Shown here in pieces: positions 11,265-22,653 of a stretch of 64,000 bases of DNA (position 1 is its first letter; each line of letters begins with the position of its first letter). This stretch comes from Aureobasidium sp. EXF-3400 (taxonomy: Eukaryota; Ascomycota; Dothideomycetes; Dothideales; Saccotheciaceae): assembly GCA_024195585.1 (NCBI GenBank), contig SWBL01000106.1, positions 62,001 through 126,000 of the forward strand. Direction: 5' to 3'. The notes under the pieces were generated by a model, which searched no databases, was not told where the DNA came from, and saw only the letters and a program-made list of their open reading frames with translations. The position numbers were made by a program, and so were the translations under genes.

Positions 11265-13307
11265 TCACTTGCTAACAACGACCATGCTGTGGTTCCCGCC
11301 ACCGATCTCAAACGTCAAACCATCCTTCTTACTGACGCTTTTGTTCTTGAAACTCTTCCCATCAATCGTCACTTTACCAGTCTTGCCAGACGGCAAAGGA
11401 GGCAGTGTAACATTACCAATAGTCCCCTCAGGCACCTTCCACCACAAAGAATACATCCTTCCATCATCCGTAACATTCCAACCCGCACTAAACTTACCCA
11501 ACGAAGTCACAAAACCAGCTTGAGCATACTTCAAATCTCCAAACTGAGGCTTCAGTGTCCAAGTACTTCCCACACGTCCAGTAACAGACAAGCCAACAAT
11601 ATAATTCGTCAAAGCAGAGGTAGGACCTGCAGACCATCCATGACTGTGAGAAACATAGCTTTCGTCATAACTGTAACCTCTACTGTTGCGGTAGGCAAAA
11701 CTTCCGTTGGTGAGGTAGCCTTCGATGACTGTACTGCCTGTTCCGTTTGGGTGATGCAGGTACCAGCCCCAACTGCGTCGTATTAGGTCCAAGGCGCGTT
11801 TGCTTTGACCAGCGACGAGATAGGCTTGAATTTCGAAAGAGGAAATGAATGGTGAGATGTTGTTGGGAAGCTCGGGGGCTTCGGCACCGATTGGAGTCCA
11901 GTTGTCTGTGAGTCTTGAAGAGATGCTTTGAGCAGTTGAAGATGAAGGAGGAACGACACCGAAGTAGATAGCCATGCTATTGGCATCTTGAGGATGTAGT
12001 TGAGTGTCTGTAGCGTTGTCTTTGAAGGCTCCGTAAGAGGTATCCCAGCAGTATTTATTGATCGCAGTACTGAGATTGGCAGCACGAGATGTATAAGTCT
12101 GAGCGAGGCCGGTAGTATCTCCCTGCCAGTTCGCGAGCTCGGCTCCAGTGACAAGTGTATGATACAAAATCATATTAGCTTCGCTGTTGTTGAAGCCCTG
12201 CTGCCACCGAGCCCAGTCGCGAATACCAGTCACATTGAGTAATCCTGAGGGCTGGTGAACCTTGTTGTAAATATACTCCATAGCGTGCGAGTAACGGTCC
12301 CAGTTCTTATTCAGGAACGCAGTGTCGTTTGTGTACAGCAAATAGTTGTAAGTGCCAATCATGGTCCACATGTGATAGGTATCAGAGCCTTGCTGTAGCA
12401 AAGGCGGTCCAGCTTCCGGGAACGACCAATCCTTGTTCTGATGATCGTACATGGTCTGCAGAGCATTTTTGACACTGTCCAGATCCCCGATACTGACAAA
12501 GGTTGCTGGGACAGCAATACCCATATCGCCCGGCCAAACTGCTCTGTCTCTTTTGGCTCCATCCACGATGACAGTAGAGCCATTCGCCAAAGCACCACTG
12601 TTGTTCCAGCCACTGGCCTCAAAAACTCGACCAGTATCGACAGGCACGGAATTGGTTTGTAGGGTGTATGCACCACTATACCAGATCTTATTCAAATCAT
12701 CATCGCTACAATAGAAATATCCAGAATAAGCACGTAGATTGCTCCAAGTAGGTTGGAATCCAATCTCCAGTGATATATCGTTGATTTCGATGGATGATGC
12801 AGTCTCGTTGGTAATTAGAAATAGTGTAAGGTATCTGAAACCACCACGAAGATGCACTTTATCCATTGTGTAGCTGTGATTACCAGAGGAAGTGAAGTTC
12901 GAGTAGATGGCTCCGTCACCGGCTTGGAATCTGCCATTGGACGAGTCAGACCATAAGCCAATCCAGTTCTTTGCTTCACTGAAAGCTAGACCCAAAGCGC
13001 CGGTGCCCCGTGCTGTGTAAGATACTGTGGCTAAACCTCCTACTTCCTTTCCAAAGTCGAAAACAAGTGCCGAACCGTTACCAGAAAGGTGAGTAGCGCC
13101 AGGCCATTCTGAGATAACAGAAGCATTCGCCAGAGATAAAATCGAGATGGGAGATACGCTTCGAGAATCTGGAGCATATATATTTGCTTCCCATTGACCT
13201 GGGAAAGCGGTGTCAAGTGGACCAGTACAGGTCAAGTTTTCCCAGCATGTTTGACCGTAGACTGCAAGTCCAGAGCCAATAATGGCTATCAAATGAAATA
13301 GGTACAT
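11265..13307 (-). CDS. Secreted GH78 alpha-L-rhamnosidase-like enzyme (copy A)
   Basis: An intronless 680-residue protein with a signal peptide (about residues 1-18, cut near VYGQ) and many N-glycosylation sequons. After a beta-rich N-terminal region comes the six-hairpin catalytic domain. The motif VDGAKRDRAVWPGDM (about 248-262) fits the acidic active-site loop of GH78. STVIEGYL nearer the C-terminus places a Glu where the family has its catalytic base, and SHSHGWSAGPT follows. It is predicted to release terminal rhamnose from pectin side chains or glycosides outside the cell; exact substrate is unknown. The next gene upstream is a paralogue of the same length on the same strand, 269 bp away, so this pair is a tandem duplication that has diverged strongly. 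Confidence 0.9.
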   Translation of the reverse strand: MYLFHLIAIIGSGLAVYGQTCWENLTCTGPLDTAFPGQWEANIYAPDSRSVSPISILSLANASVISEWPGATHLSGNGSALVFDFGKEVGGLATVSYTARGTGALGLAFSEAKNWIGLWSDSSNGRFQAGDGAIYSNFTSSGNHSYTMDKVHLRGGFRYLTLFLITNETASSIEINDISLEIGFQPTWSNLRAYSGYFYCSDDDLNKIWYSGAYTLQTNSVPVDTGRVFEASGWNNSGALANGSTVIVDGAKRDRAVWPGDMGIAVPATFVSIGDLDSVKNALQTMYDHQNKDWSFPEAGPPLLQQGSDTYHMWTMIGTYNYLLYTNDTAFLNKNWDRYSHAMEYIYNKVHQPSGLLNVTGIRDWARWQQGFNNSEANMILYHTLVTGAELANWQGDTTGLAQTYTSRAANLSTAINKYCWDTSYGAFKDNATDTQLHPQDANSMAIYFGVVPPSSSTAQSISSRLTDNWTPIGAEAPELPNNISPFISSFEIQAYLVAGQSKRALDLIRRSWGWYLHHPNGTGSTVIEGYLTNGSFAYRNSRGYSYDESYVSHSHGWSAGPTSALTNYIVGLSVTGRVGSTWTLKPQFGDLKYAQAGFVTSLGKFSAGWNVTDDGRMYSLWWKVPEGTIGNVTLPPLPSGKTGKVTIDGKSFKNKSVSKKDGLTFEIGGGNHSMVVVSK

Positions 13308-13478
13308 ATTAGGTGCCTGTGAGGGAAGCGAAGAGAAAGTGGACTGCAGTGCAGGATAGAAAGCTTGATATGACTTGGCTCTGAGGACAAGCCAGTTCGC
13401 GCCATCTCGATCCGACGAGACGGAAAAACAACATCATCGTTCATCCTTCCATGCATCTTGTAGATCATTCTTACACGA

Positions 13479-13484
13479 GCGGGG
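13479..13484 (+). promoter_or_regulatory. Possible CreA/Mig1 site
   Basis: GCGGGG fits the SYGGRG consensus of the fungal carbon-catabolite repressor. It lies about 170 bp upstream of GH78 copy A, and a GAGGGG-like run follows within 15 bp. Pectinase genes are often glucose-repressed, so the site is plausible. Such a short motif can also occur by chance. Confidence 0.3.
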
Positions 13485-13576
13485 AAATTGAGGGGAAACC
13501 AAAGGATGAATTAACCTTGAGTCTATACTGTACAGCGGTTAAATCTGTATTTTGGGTGGATAAATCAAACAGTCTA

Positions 13577-15669
13577 TCAAGAACCAGCACAGTTAAATCT
13601 AAGCTGCCAATCACCTCCAACCAGACCTTCTACCTCGATATCTCCAGTTTGATTCGAGGCAGCTTGGATGTCTAAGACGACATCTTTACATCTACCCTCC
13701 ACCTCGTGCAATCTTAAGATGCCCGCACAGGAAGGATACGGTACAGCAACCCCACCTCTGCTTCCTACAGGGGTAGAGAAATCGATGGAGAGACCACCAC
13801 TAGAGGTTGCATTGGTGTATGCCTCAAAAACACCTACTGAAGTTGAGAACCCTGCGTGAGCGGTCGTTAAACCACCGAGCTTGGGTGCAATTTTCCATGT
13901 CTTGCCACCAGCAGTGACAAGCTGAATGCCAGCGATGTATTGTGACAAAAAGGCAGTGGGACCGGTAGACCAGCCATGTGCATGTGAGATACGAGGGTCG
14001 TTCGTGTAAGGTGCGTAGTGGGTAGCTCCGTCAAAGGCGTAACCTTCGATAAATGTGCTGTTGGTCATTCTTGGGTCGTCAAGCATGAACCCCCACTCTA
14101 GACGCATGAGTTCGAGAGCAGCAGTCGCATTGTTCGCACGGAAATGGGCTTCCAGCTCGAAAGCGCCAATGAATGGTGACACAGCATCATCGGCTTCTAC
14201 GGCGGGTGCACCATAAGGTCCCCAACGAGCGCGGAGGGAGTTGCTGACGGCGGAGGCCTGAGTGGAGTTGTTTGTCAGGTTTGCCAGAACCGCCCAACTG
14301 TTGCCGTCCTGAGGCATCAGGGTTGTGGTTTCATTGTCACGGTAGAGACCTGCAGTTGCATTCCAGAGCATTTTGTTCGCGGATTCCTTGATGTTGGATG
14401 CATACGTCTCCCAAGAGGACTTGACGCTGCTATCGTTGAGAGCAGCAGCCAATGTCAAGCCTTCATTAATCGTGAAGTAGAGGATGGCGTTAGCCTCGAT
14501 ATTGTGGCCTCCTTGCCCAAATCGAAGCCAATCATCGGGACTCGTAACATTCATCAGGCCGGTCTCGTCAATGAAGCCGAGGGAGAAATTTAGACCTCGT
14601 TTCCAAGCATTCCACTTGTTTTGGACATACTCGAGGTCATCTGTGAACTTGTAGTAATCGGAGACACCGATAAGATTGTACAGGTGATAGGTTGCAGAGT
14701 ATGTGTCTTGCTTGAATGGATATCCAGCGTAAGGAAGCTTGCCTGACTCATTCTGTAGACTGAACAAGTTGTCGATAGAGTTGGTAATGGCTGCATCATC
14801 ACTGATCGAGACGAATAAACTAGGACCGATAACGTGCATATCACCAGGCCAAATTAAACGGTCACGTTTTGCGCCATCGACATAAACAACGCTCGAGTTG
14901 GCGATAGTCGTGTTGTAGTACCATGACCAAGGAGGCGTGCTATCGCTAGGAACGCTCGAATTGGTCTCTTCCGAATGGATGAGCGCATCACCGTGGGTTG
15001 GATCAATGGCACACATCTGATTATCATTAGCTGGACGCTTTCGAATAGATGATGGGGGTTACGTACCTGGATAGTATATGCTCCAGCATACCAAATACGA
15101 TTCAGCAACTCGTCGTCAGAATGAAAGAAACCAGTGTAGTTCCTCAAGTCCTCTGTTGTCGGCGAGGGTGTAAATTCGACAGTCACCTCCGTGATCTCAA
15201 TGTCTCCAGTAGTGTTGTGGACCAAACTCAGATATCTGAATCCACCTCTTTCATGCTGACGGTCTACAGACACAACACCAGGACCTTGGGGATAAAACCA
15301 CAAAGCTTCGTCCATACCAGAGTCTTGAGTGGCATCGCAAGCCACACCGGAAATCCATTGCGAGCTTTCGGAATAGGTTATAGCGATGGATTGATTTGTA
15401 TCTGTCTTGTTGCCGATAGTCAGGCTGACGAGTCCGCCGATATTGATACCGAAGTCGTATGTGACTGCTGAAATGCCCTGGAAGATGGCTGAGCCTGGGG
15501 AGTCACTTGCGAGACTGGAGGCTCCAACGATGGTTCCGTTGACTTTCTCCTGATATACGGCGACGGGGTGGATGGTCCGTGATTTGGGAGCCAGAATATA
15601 GTCATCGTATTTGGATACCGCTGCTGCTAAGCCGGTGAAGGCAAGTAAAGACGTACAAACGGACTTCAT
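13577..15669 (-). CDS. Secreted GH78 alpha-L-rhamnosidase-like enzyme (copy B)
   Basis: Two exons with one 50-bp intron (15017-15066) give 680 residues, the same length as copy A. A signal peptide (MKSVCTSLLAFTGLAAAVS) directs secretion. The domain order matches copy A. DGAKRDRLIWPGDM marks the active-site acidic loop, STFIEGYAFDG holds the putative catalytic base, and SHAHGWSTGPT follows. The intron falls just after AGAYTIQ, a point where copy A is uninterrupted, so one copy has gained or lost an intron since the duplication. Likely role is extracellular release of rhamnose from rhamnogalacturonan-type or flavonoid substrates; specificity cannot be read from the sequence. It is upstream of copy A and co-directional with it. 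Confidence 0.9.
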
Positions 15670-16271
15670 TATTAAGGTAGAATCACGATAGGGAAAGAAC
15701 GATTGGCTTTGAGAAGAGCAACCATACTTATATCCAGAGCTAGAACTCCGTCGTCTTGTATGCGTATATGGTGAGGACGATCCTTGACTCCGACTTGACC
15801 CATCCTTGCCAGAAGGTTATGATGGTATGAATTGGCATGGGCGAAGGGTGGTTCAAGCATCATGCGATGACGAGGTGAAAATATCCAAGAGGGAGGCTGT
15901 GGAGAGAAAGTGGGGTTTCCATGACCTTGCCACTCGTTCTTTCGGTAAAGCATGCACCGAGTGCAACATCAACCCGCATTCTCCATGAGATCGCTCGTTC
16001 AATTTCCCTCTTCTGTAAACCACCATAGGGCTCTTATATCTAAGTTTTTGTCATCGGGACAATGAACATATGGTTGCATCAAGATCGAGCACTGCGGGCC
16101 CTGCGCTGTCAACTCATCGACTTTTCCATCTGCTCGAGAGTCATTAAACAATGTGATCTTATGAATCTTGCATATTAATAAATTTATCTTTGGCGCAGCT
16201 CCAAACATGGAACTTGAGATTAGGTAAAGAGGTCATCCTGTCGTTATGCCAAAACGGAGTATACTCTAGAC
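15670..16271. other. Promoter region of GH78 copy B
   Basis: About 600 bp between the start of copy B and the stop of the Sec14-like gene. It contains a GTGGGG CreA-like hexamer near 15910 and no coding sequence that I can support. Confidence 0.4.
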
Positions 16272-17974
16272 TCAATCAAGGTCGGCACTGCTGGTCGAAA
16301 CAGCAGTTGGGTAAAAGTCCATCTTGCCTCCATGCCCAATGACGCCAATGCGGTCGTACAATGTCCTTGCGCGGACATAGGGGTCGAGTTGCCAGTAGTT
16401 TTGCAACAAGTCCTGTCTCAGCGCTGACCTTTGCTCTCCCTTGTTTTCGCCCTTAGCCCAGTGTACTGTCTCAGTCTGGTATTTTTGTACGAGTTCCTTT
16501 CGCTCAGCTTCGATTCTGTCTCTTGTTGCGATATCCTTCATCTTGTCATTCTCGCCCTCTCTAGGCTCAACGTAGTGATACTCCCAGTTCTCATCGCCAC
16601 CAAGCTCTTTCGAGATCTGACTCTTAGGAATGAAAGCGGAGAGCTCTTCGACGTTGGAGCAGAAATTGATCTTGGATGCGACAACAGGATCGAGCCACCC
16701 ACGGATGATCTTCCAGATGCCTTGGAAGACCCAAGGAGCCTTGTAAACGAGAACGCTGCCCAGGGATTCTGGGTAGTTGGCTTCGAAGCACTTGATCATG
16801 AACTTGACAGGAGTGTAGTCCATGTTTGACATGGAGAAACCCGTCATGTCGAAAACAATGGTCTTGCAGCTAGTGTCAGCAATCAGGTCTTGGGTTATCA
16901 TTTGGTCGTACTCACAGCTGTGTCAATTGGGGGTCTAAGCATCATGCGAGCAGTATCGATAGTGTAGACAGTAAATCTCTCGAGACTCTTTTCTGTCTGC
17001 TCGCCGGCACGGTGAAGTCTGGCTCTGACAACGCAAACAGGTCTTCCCTCAGCATCAACACCGTGCAGGAAACTCTTTCCCATGCGCAATTGAGTGAGGA
17101 AATCCTCGGCATCTTTCTTTGTAGTGGCATCTGAGGCAGATTTGGCGTCAATCACGGCACCTCCTTCGCCCTTGTAGACAATGTCGTCGTCGACGTGCAT
17201 TTCCTGAGAGCGCCAGTGGAGGGTTGAGATCATCATGACGAGGGCAGCCTGGACATCCCATTTACGGGCGCGGAGAAATCTCAAGAGCAAAGCATCGGGA
17301 TCATCGTGCTTGACCATACCCCAGAAGGCAGTGCGCAGTGACTCGGGGCTCTGGTTTTGGAGTGCTTGACGGAACTCCTTGGCCTGGCCGTGCTTGTCAT
17401 TTTCGTCGTCGGTGTTCTCTGCGGAGTGGTCGGCATCCTTATTCTTGCGAGAGAACATGGACAACTTTGACTTCTTCTTATGATCGGCAGCGGCAGGGGT
17501 GGAAGCGGCGGAAGCAGTGTCAAGGCTAGGGCGAGCACCACTAATGACACCAAAGACATCGAGAGTCTGGAGCCAGAGCTCGCGCAGCTTTTCCACTTGA
17601 TCCGGAGTGAGGCTACCCGGGCGTCCCGGTAGAGCGGTAGGAGCCATGTCTGATTCTAGTTCTGTTTCCAAGGGAAGAGTAGAGACAGGTAGGTCAGGGA
17701 GTGAAGCCTTGTCAGAGTTGGTAGTCGAGTAATAGGAGTTTGCGATGTAGGCGGTCGCGAGGGTTGTAGAAATGGCAAGGAGAAGCGTCACTGGATCCAG
17801 ACGACTTTCTTTCAATTGAAAAGGCGGGCGCGTGGGGAAGTGACGGGGTTGACGAAATGGCGGGCAGAGCGGCGAGGACCGGTAAGTACGGGTGGCTTGG
17901 ACTGACAGGCGACACGAAGGTGATGAGAGGATAGATGAGGGGCGGGAGAGGTTGAGGATGCGAAAGGGACGCAT
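16272..17974 (-). CDS. Sec14/CRAL-TRIO lipid-transfer protein (Csr1-like)
   Basis: Two exons with a 53-bp intron (16863-16915) give 549 residues. The CRAL-TRIO-N helix region contains DPDALLLRFLRARKWDVQAAL. The lipid-binding domain includes KTIVFDMTGFSMSNMDYTP-type sequence (the splice removes the K) and FEANYPESLGSVLVYKAPW. The architecture matches fungal Sec14-like proteins related to yeast Csr1/Sfh2, which move phosphatidylinositol or other lipids between membranes. The first 109 residues are unusual: an Arg/Ser-rich, acid-free start resembling a mitochondrial presequence, then a hydrophobic segment at about 60-80. Translation could alternatively begin at Met110 (position 17647), giving a cytosolic form. 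Which start is used is unresolved. Confidence 0.88.
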
Positions 17975-18406
17975 CTGAGGTGGATGGATTACGGAGCAGA
18001 GAGGCTCAGCAAAGACACGCCGAGATTGAAACTCCCTAGGCCCGCTCTGTTCGTGTTCGACCTCTCCTGCATGACGTCGCGTGTATGTTTATGTCATGTC
18101 TGTTTTGACTTTATTCGATGTGGATGGCTGTTTCTCAACCTCCTTCATCGTCCGGTCGTATACAAAAGTAGACCTGTAGTAGTATACAGAAAAGTGTGAG
18201 CTATCATGTCGTACGAGCAGGTCATTGAGAAGATAAATTCGAGGTAAACTGGAGACAAAATGCAGCTCCAGCACCGGCGAATGCCTCGTGCTTGACGGCG
18301 GAGCAGCACGCGCCCGCCATCCGCTCTTCTTGGCGTTATTCAGTTGCAATCAAAACAATTGCGACAAGCATCTCTACTGTGACAGACCACAATCGATTAA
18401 TCCACC
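17975..18406. promoter_or_regulatory. Divergent promoter, Sec14-like gene and DAM1
   Basis: 432 bp separate the two divergent starts. No ORF in it has support. It must hold the promoters of both genes. Confidence 0.5.
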
Positions 18407-19161
18407 ATGGCCTCGACGACACCCACCTCGGCACCGCCATCGCGCGCTCGCTCAGCATCACGAAGTCGCAACAATCTGCCCTCGCGACCGACCACTCCTC
18501 TACGACCACACTCACGCACCAGTCTCCGAGCTTCTATCACCACTCCCACAGCCAGCAACCACTTCTCCGACCAGGCTGTTCCTCTCGAAGCTCTAGAACC
18601 TGCTTTTGGTGAACTCGCTGATGGGATGGCCGACCTGGAAGCCAACATGATGCATCTACAATTACTGCACGAGAGTCTGAACCGCTTCAATGAATGCTTC
18701 GGCGCTTTCCTCTACGGCATGAACATGAGTGCTTTCTGTGTCGATTTCCCAGAGGCTCCTGGAATCGAGAGCTTCAAGCGTGCTGCTGAGGCTGCAAAGA
18801 ACCAGGCCCAGCAGGATCATGCCATGTCTGCAGACGTCCATCATCGTGAGAGAGACGTCGACGCTACTTTCCTGTACATCCTCACAATTCTGTCGCACTA
18901 TGCATCCATTACTAACATACATATCACAGCACTACCGACACCAGTTTCGTCGAGAACCCGCCTACACCAAAGACAACTCGCACGAACAGATCCACCATGG
19001 CCCCTCCTTCGACTACCTCATCCAGAACAACTCGCGGTGCCAGCTCCGTATCTAGAGGAAGGGGCATACCCGCTCCTCGTGGTACCAGAGGCGGTGGTAT
19101 ACCAGCTTCTACAAGAGGCTCAGGCATCGGAAGAGGAAGAGGTAGAGGCATTATCAGATGA
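18407..19161 (+). CDS. DAM1: DASH complex subunit Dam1
   Basis: Two exons joined over a 56-bp intron (18874-18929, with a TACTAAC branch-like site) encode 232 residues. The conserved core reads FGELADGMADLEANMMHLQL, followed by NECFGAFLYGMNMSAFCVDFPEAP, typical of Dam1. Dam1 belongs to the ten-subunit DASH ring that couples kinetochores to dynamic microtubules at mitosis. The N-terminal 55 residues are Ser/Thr/Pro/Arg-rich, as expected for a phosphoregulated tail. The second exon supplies TTDTSFVENPPTPK and an Arg-Gly-rich end (SRGRGIPAPRGTRGGG). The start follows a good CCACCATGG context. The identification is confident; the C-terminal tail is species-specific. Confidence 0.92.
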
Positions 19162-19438
19162 TCGCGTCTCGCTACAATGTGGACTCTTACAATCTCGCAC
19201 TGAATATTCTAGAGACCTCCGACTCGGCTCCAGCAACTGTGTACCACACCTCAAGCACAGAACATTGTCAAAGAATGGTTGTAAACATTTAGTTGCTGTG
19301 AACGACAACATGCGCAGAACGTCTATCTTCTCAAAGGCACGATCGGCCTGCTTATAACGCCGGATATCGTTCTGAGGGTATACCCAGCCAAAGACAAGAA
19401 AAGGAACGCGGTGTGTATTGGGAGTCGGGGGAATGTTT

Positions 19439-21281
19439 TTACACAGTCTTCTCTCTCCTCACTGCCCATCCCTTGAGAGCAAAGCAGATACTCGCCCAAG
19501 ACATGACAAGAGCAGTCAGACCCATGGCGATGGTGAAGAGAAACATGGCATCCAGGCTGTTACTTTCGATCGTGCTCACGGCATCGGTCGAACTGCCCAT
19601 AAAGATCATACCGCCACTGATCAGGCAGAAACTGGCCACTAGCTCCGTAGGTGGCCGAGATGGGAAGAAGGACTTTGGCGGTGCTAGATAAAGCAGAATG
19701 TAAGTCGCTGCTCTAGCCATCGCAAACCCCATGAACAGAGTGCCCCATTGCTGGTGCATCATCGTCGACACCATGCTGTGTTGATGATGGCCGGACATGG
19801 AGAGCCCGAGAAGCATGATCACCAATCCCGGCATCGGATTGAGACTAGTCTTGTATGTCCGTGGTACTTCCCACTCTTGATGCTGCTTCTCGGCGCGATC
19901 GTCGAAAACCACAGCTTCTTCCTGCCAGCTCGCAACAGAGGTATTGAACAGGTTTCTCACTGTATTGCTTTCGATAAGCATACCCATCAACCCACCACCA
20001 AAGAACATGATGGTTATGCTAATATGCTCGAGATCTTGTGCACTCCATGCCTTTCCCCAAGCATTGAGATGTTCGAGGAAGACATTGCTAGCGCCGTACA
20101 AGAAGATCACAAAACTTTCGATAAACTCGGCCGAAGGAAGTCCGGCTGCGAAGCGAGAGACCATGGGGTATCGAGGTTTGACGTTCCAAGCCCAACCGAA
20201 ATCAGAGAAGGCACCCATCCAGCGACCGAGAGTCAGGATGCCGTACCAGAAAAATATGGCGCCCTTGAAGGCATGAGCCATTCCAGAGAAGATGAGGCGT
20301 TCGCGCTGTCATTCTTATCAGCAAAGTCATGGATGTATTTCGATGTCATCACTTACGTAGAGACCGCCGTATACCACACCGCCGCTTACCAAGCTCGCGA
20401 AGCTGAGGACTGGCATACACCTTTCGAGCAAAGTGAAGACAATCTTGAAAGCTGTGAGTGCTCGGCCAGAAGAACTGCGAGGTATCCTTCGCGAGAAGAA
20501 GCGATCAACCGAATGTTCATGAATGAAGCCTTGCTCTTCCGAACTGTCAATCTCCTCATCGCCTCCCTCTGGCATCTCGAACTTGGGCAGAGCTGCCGAG
20601 TCTAAGCTGGGCGAGCGGGACCCAGAGCAGAGCGTTGCTGAATCATGACCCGAATCCCTTGACCACCTGTGGTCTTGATTCTGAAGACGATCGTATTGCG
20701 CAATGTTATCGGCCGTCATAGCATGTCTCTGCTTGATCTTCTCGTACCGCGCCATGTACAGGTTCAGGAAGGTCAGGAGAAACCACACAGTGGCAATCCA
20801 AGACACAGCCCATCCCATCTTATGGTGTGCATTGCCTGGGTAGAAGTCTGGTGTCTTTGCATTGTAGATGATGCTGGTGAACAGACCGAGTCCGTTGACA
20901 GCCAAGAATGCGAATTGAGCTGGGATGGTAAATCGCGAGCGAGCGACGCTGAATACGACAGCTATATCCTAGTCAGCATCGGGGAGTCTCTCAGACACAC
21001 GAAGCAAAGTCCTTACCAACAGGAAGAACCACTGCCCATGCGATTGTCATGAGAGTTATATGTGCATACATCCAGCCTGCAAAACCTGGGTATCGGAAAT
21101 AGTTGTGTGGAACAGCCGGAACTGCTGTTGCTATCGCTGCACTTGCTATGTTGGTGTGTGTGCTTCCGATGTCTATGGGCATTGCGGTGTGCTCATGCTC
21201 GTCGCCATGAGCAGCCACCAAAGGAAGAGCTGCGAGCAGAAGAGCCACCGAGCCAGTCTGGAATGCGCGATCTAACACCAT
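19439..21281 (-). CDS. YTP1: Ytp1-family multi-pass membrane protein
   Basis: Three exons (introns 20962-21016 and 20306-20356) encode 578 residues. A signal peptide (MVLDRAFQTGSVALLLAALP...) is followed by a short His-rich segment, HGDEHEH. About ten hydrophobic segments follow, arranged as an N-terminal block (AGWMYAHITLMTIAWAVVLP) and the C-terminal Ytp1 domain (HAFKGAIFFWYGILTLGRW, LEHLNAWGKAWSAQDLEHISI). His residues in the C-terminal block (GLSMSGHHQHSM) suggest metal or haem contact, as in cytochrome b561-like folds, but this is inference. A charged cytosolic loop near the middle carries Ser/Asp clusters. An upstream ATG at 21356 is in frame, but the later one gives a clean signal peptide. 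Precise function of the family is unknown. Confidence 0.87.
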
Positions 21282-22653
21282 GAGGTTGGCCAGTCGTGAC
21301 AGAAAGGTGGATGTATTTGTCGAATTGGGCGCGTGAATTGATGGATGCAAGCGCAATAATAATGTGGAAAGCTGGTTACAGATACTTTGCGAACAGCCAC
21401 AGCACTAAGACACGGTTCTCGGATGCTCAGACTGTAAGATGAAAGAAACCTGCCACGCAAGAAAATACCTATGAGACCGTCAAGAAGGTGCGAGTTCAGA
21501 AAATGTCAGGAAGGAATGATCGAGTTTATGATGGTGCAGTGAGCAACCAATCTGATTTAATAGCATCGACACCATGACTAGGTACGCATGCATCAAATCA
21601 GGGACACGTCAAGATCCCTTCCCATGCTGCCGGTTCCTCCGAGCCATACCGATGGATAATCATGGTGTGTAGGTATGCTCATGACCTTGATAGATGACTT
21701 TTTACTCGGTATGACGCTACATCTAAACAAACGTTTCTTTCGTTCCCATTGCCGGCCGATCCTACGGATCCGCCGTCTTCCGTGGTTGCGACTTTCTTCT
21801 ATACATGTTGTTTGATGCCTAAGAAGATTGCGTTGTTGTCTCAGCTTCAAAGTTCAGAATCTTCAAGCTTGGACGCATCACTTCTGCCTCACCATCTGTG
21901 TGCATGATCTCTAAATTTTGTCTCCAATCTTGCTTGCGATATGTTTTCGACATGCTCCATAATCTTGCAAATCAATCGGTGAGTCAGCATTCCGGATCCG
22001 AGCAATCCGCTATACAGCTTGACGAAATCACATGGCGCCTTGGCGGGATCGTTCACGCGCTCCGACACATCGTCCATGTTCATCGTCGAATCGGATTGTC
22101 GACATCTCGATTTTCCGGTCTTGCTTCGCGCAAACATGCGTCTAACAGTTGAAAGTACACACATCTCGGCGATAAGGATGGAGCTGTCTCTTCCATGCCC
22201 GACGGACCGAATTGTGGTTGCTGACATATTGTTGTCAATCTCCTCATCGTGTGCTGGTATGACTGGCTGTTGTTGACCGCACAGTACATATTCATCAGGC
22301 GGCTGACAGGGTCCACTGCATCTCAGATATGGATGCCTATAAGCAACTTGCTCTCTGCTGCAGATCGATTTGTCTTCTTGGGAGTGCTGATAAAGCAGCA
22401 TTGGCATGGTCAAAATTCTATGCATTGCTGTTGGCTGCCTGTCTGTCGCTCGCTCACATGATACTCTTGCATGCTCTACAATCGATTCCGAACCATCCGC
22501 TCATACCATCATGAGTCTTTCTTGGAAGCTTCCTTGATTGTTTCCATGGTTCGTTCCGTTTTCCGAGTCATGCCTTCGTTTTCATCCCTGAACCTTCCAT
22601 ATTCCCTTTTCCAGAAAAAATACGTCCATCTCCTTTACAAAAGCTTCTGCCCA
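21282..22653. other. Intergenic interval, no supported gene
   Basis: About 1.4 kb between the Ytp1-family start and the stop of the membrane-anchored GH28 gene. An open minus-strand frame of 178 codons (21889-22425) crosses it, but it has no recognisable domain and overlaps open frames on the other strand. I do not call it a gene. Confidence 0.45.

Noticed and set aside
21889..22425. 178-codon open frame on the minus strand in the Ytp1-GH28 interval
   Set aside because: No recognisable domain or signal; several plus-strand frames overlap it and the composition is not clearly coding.
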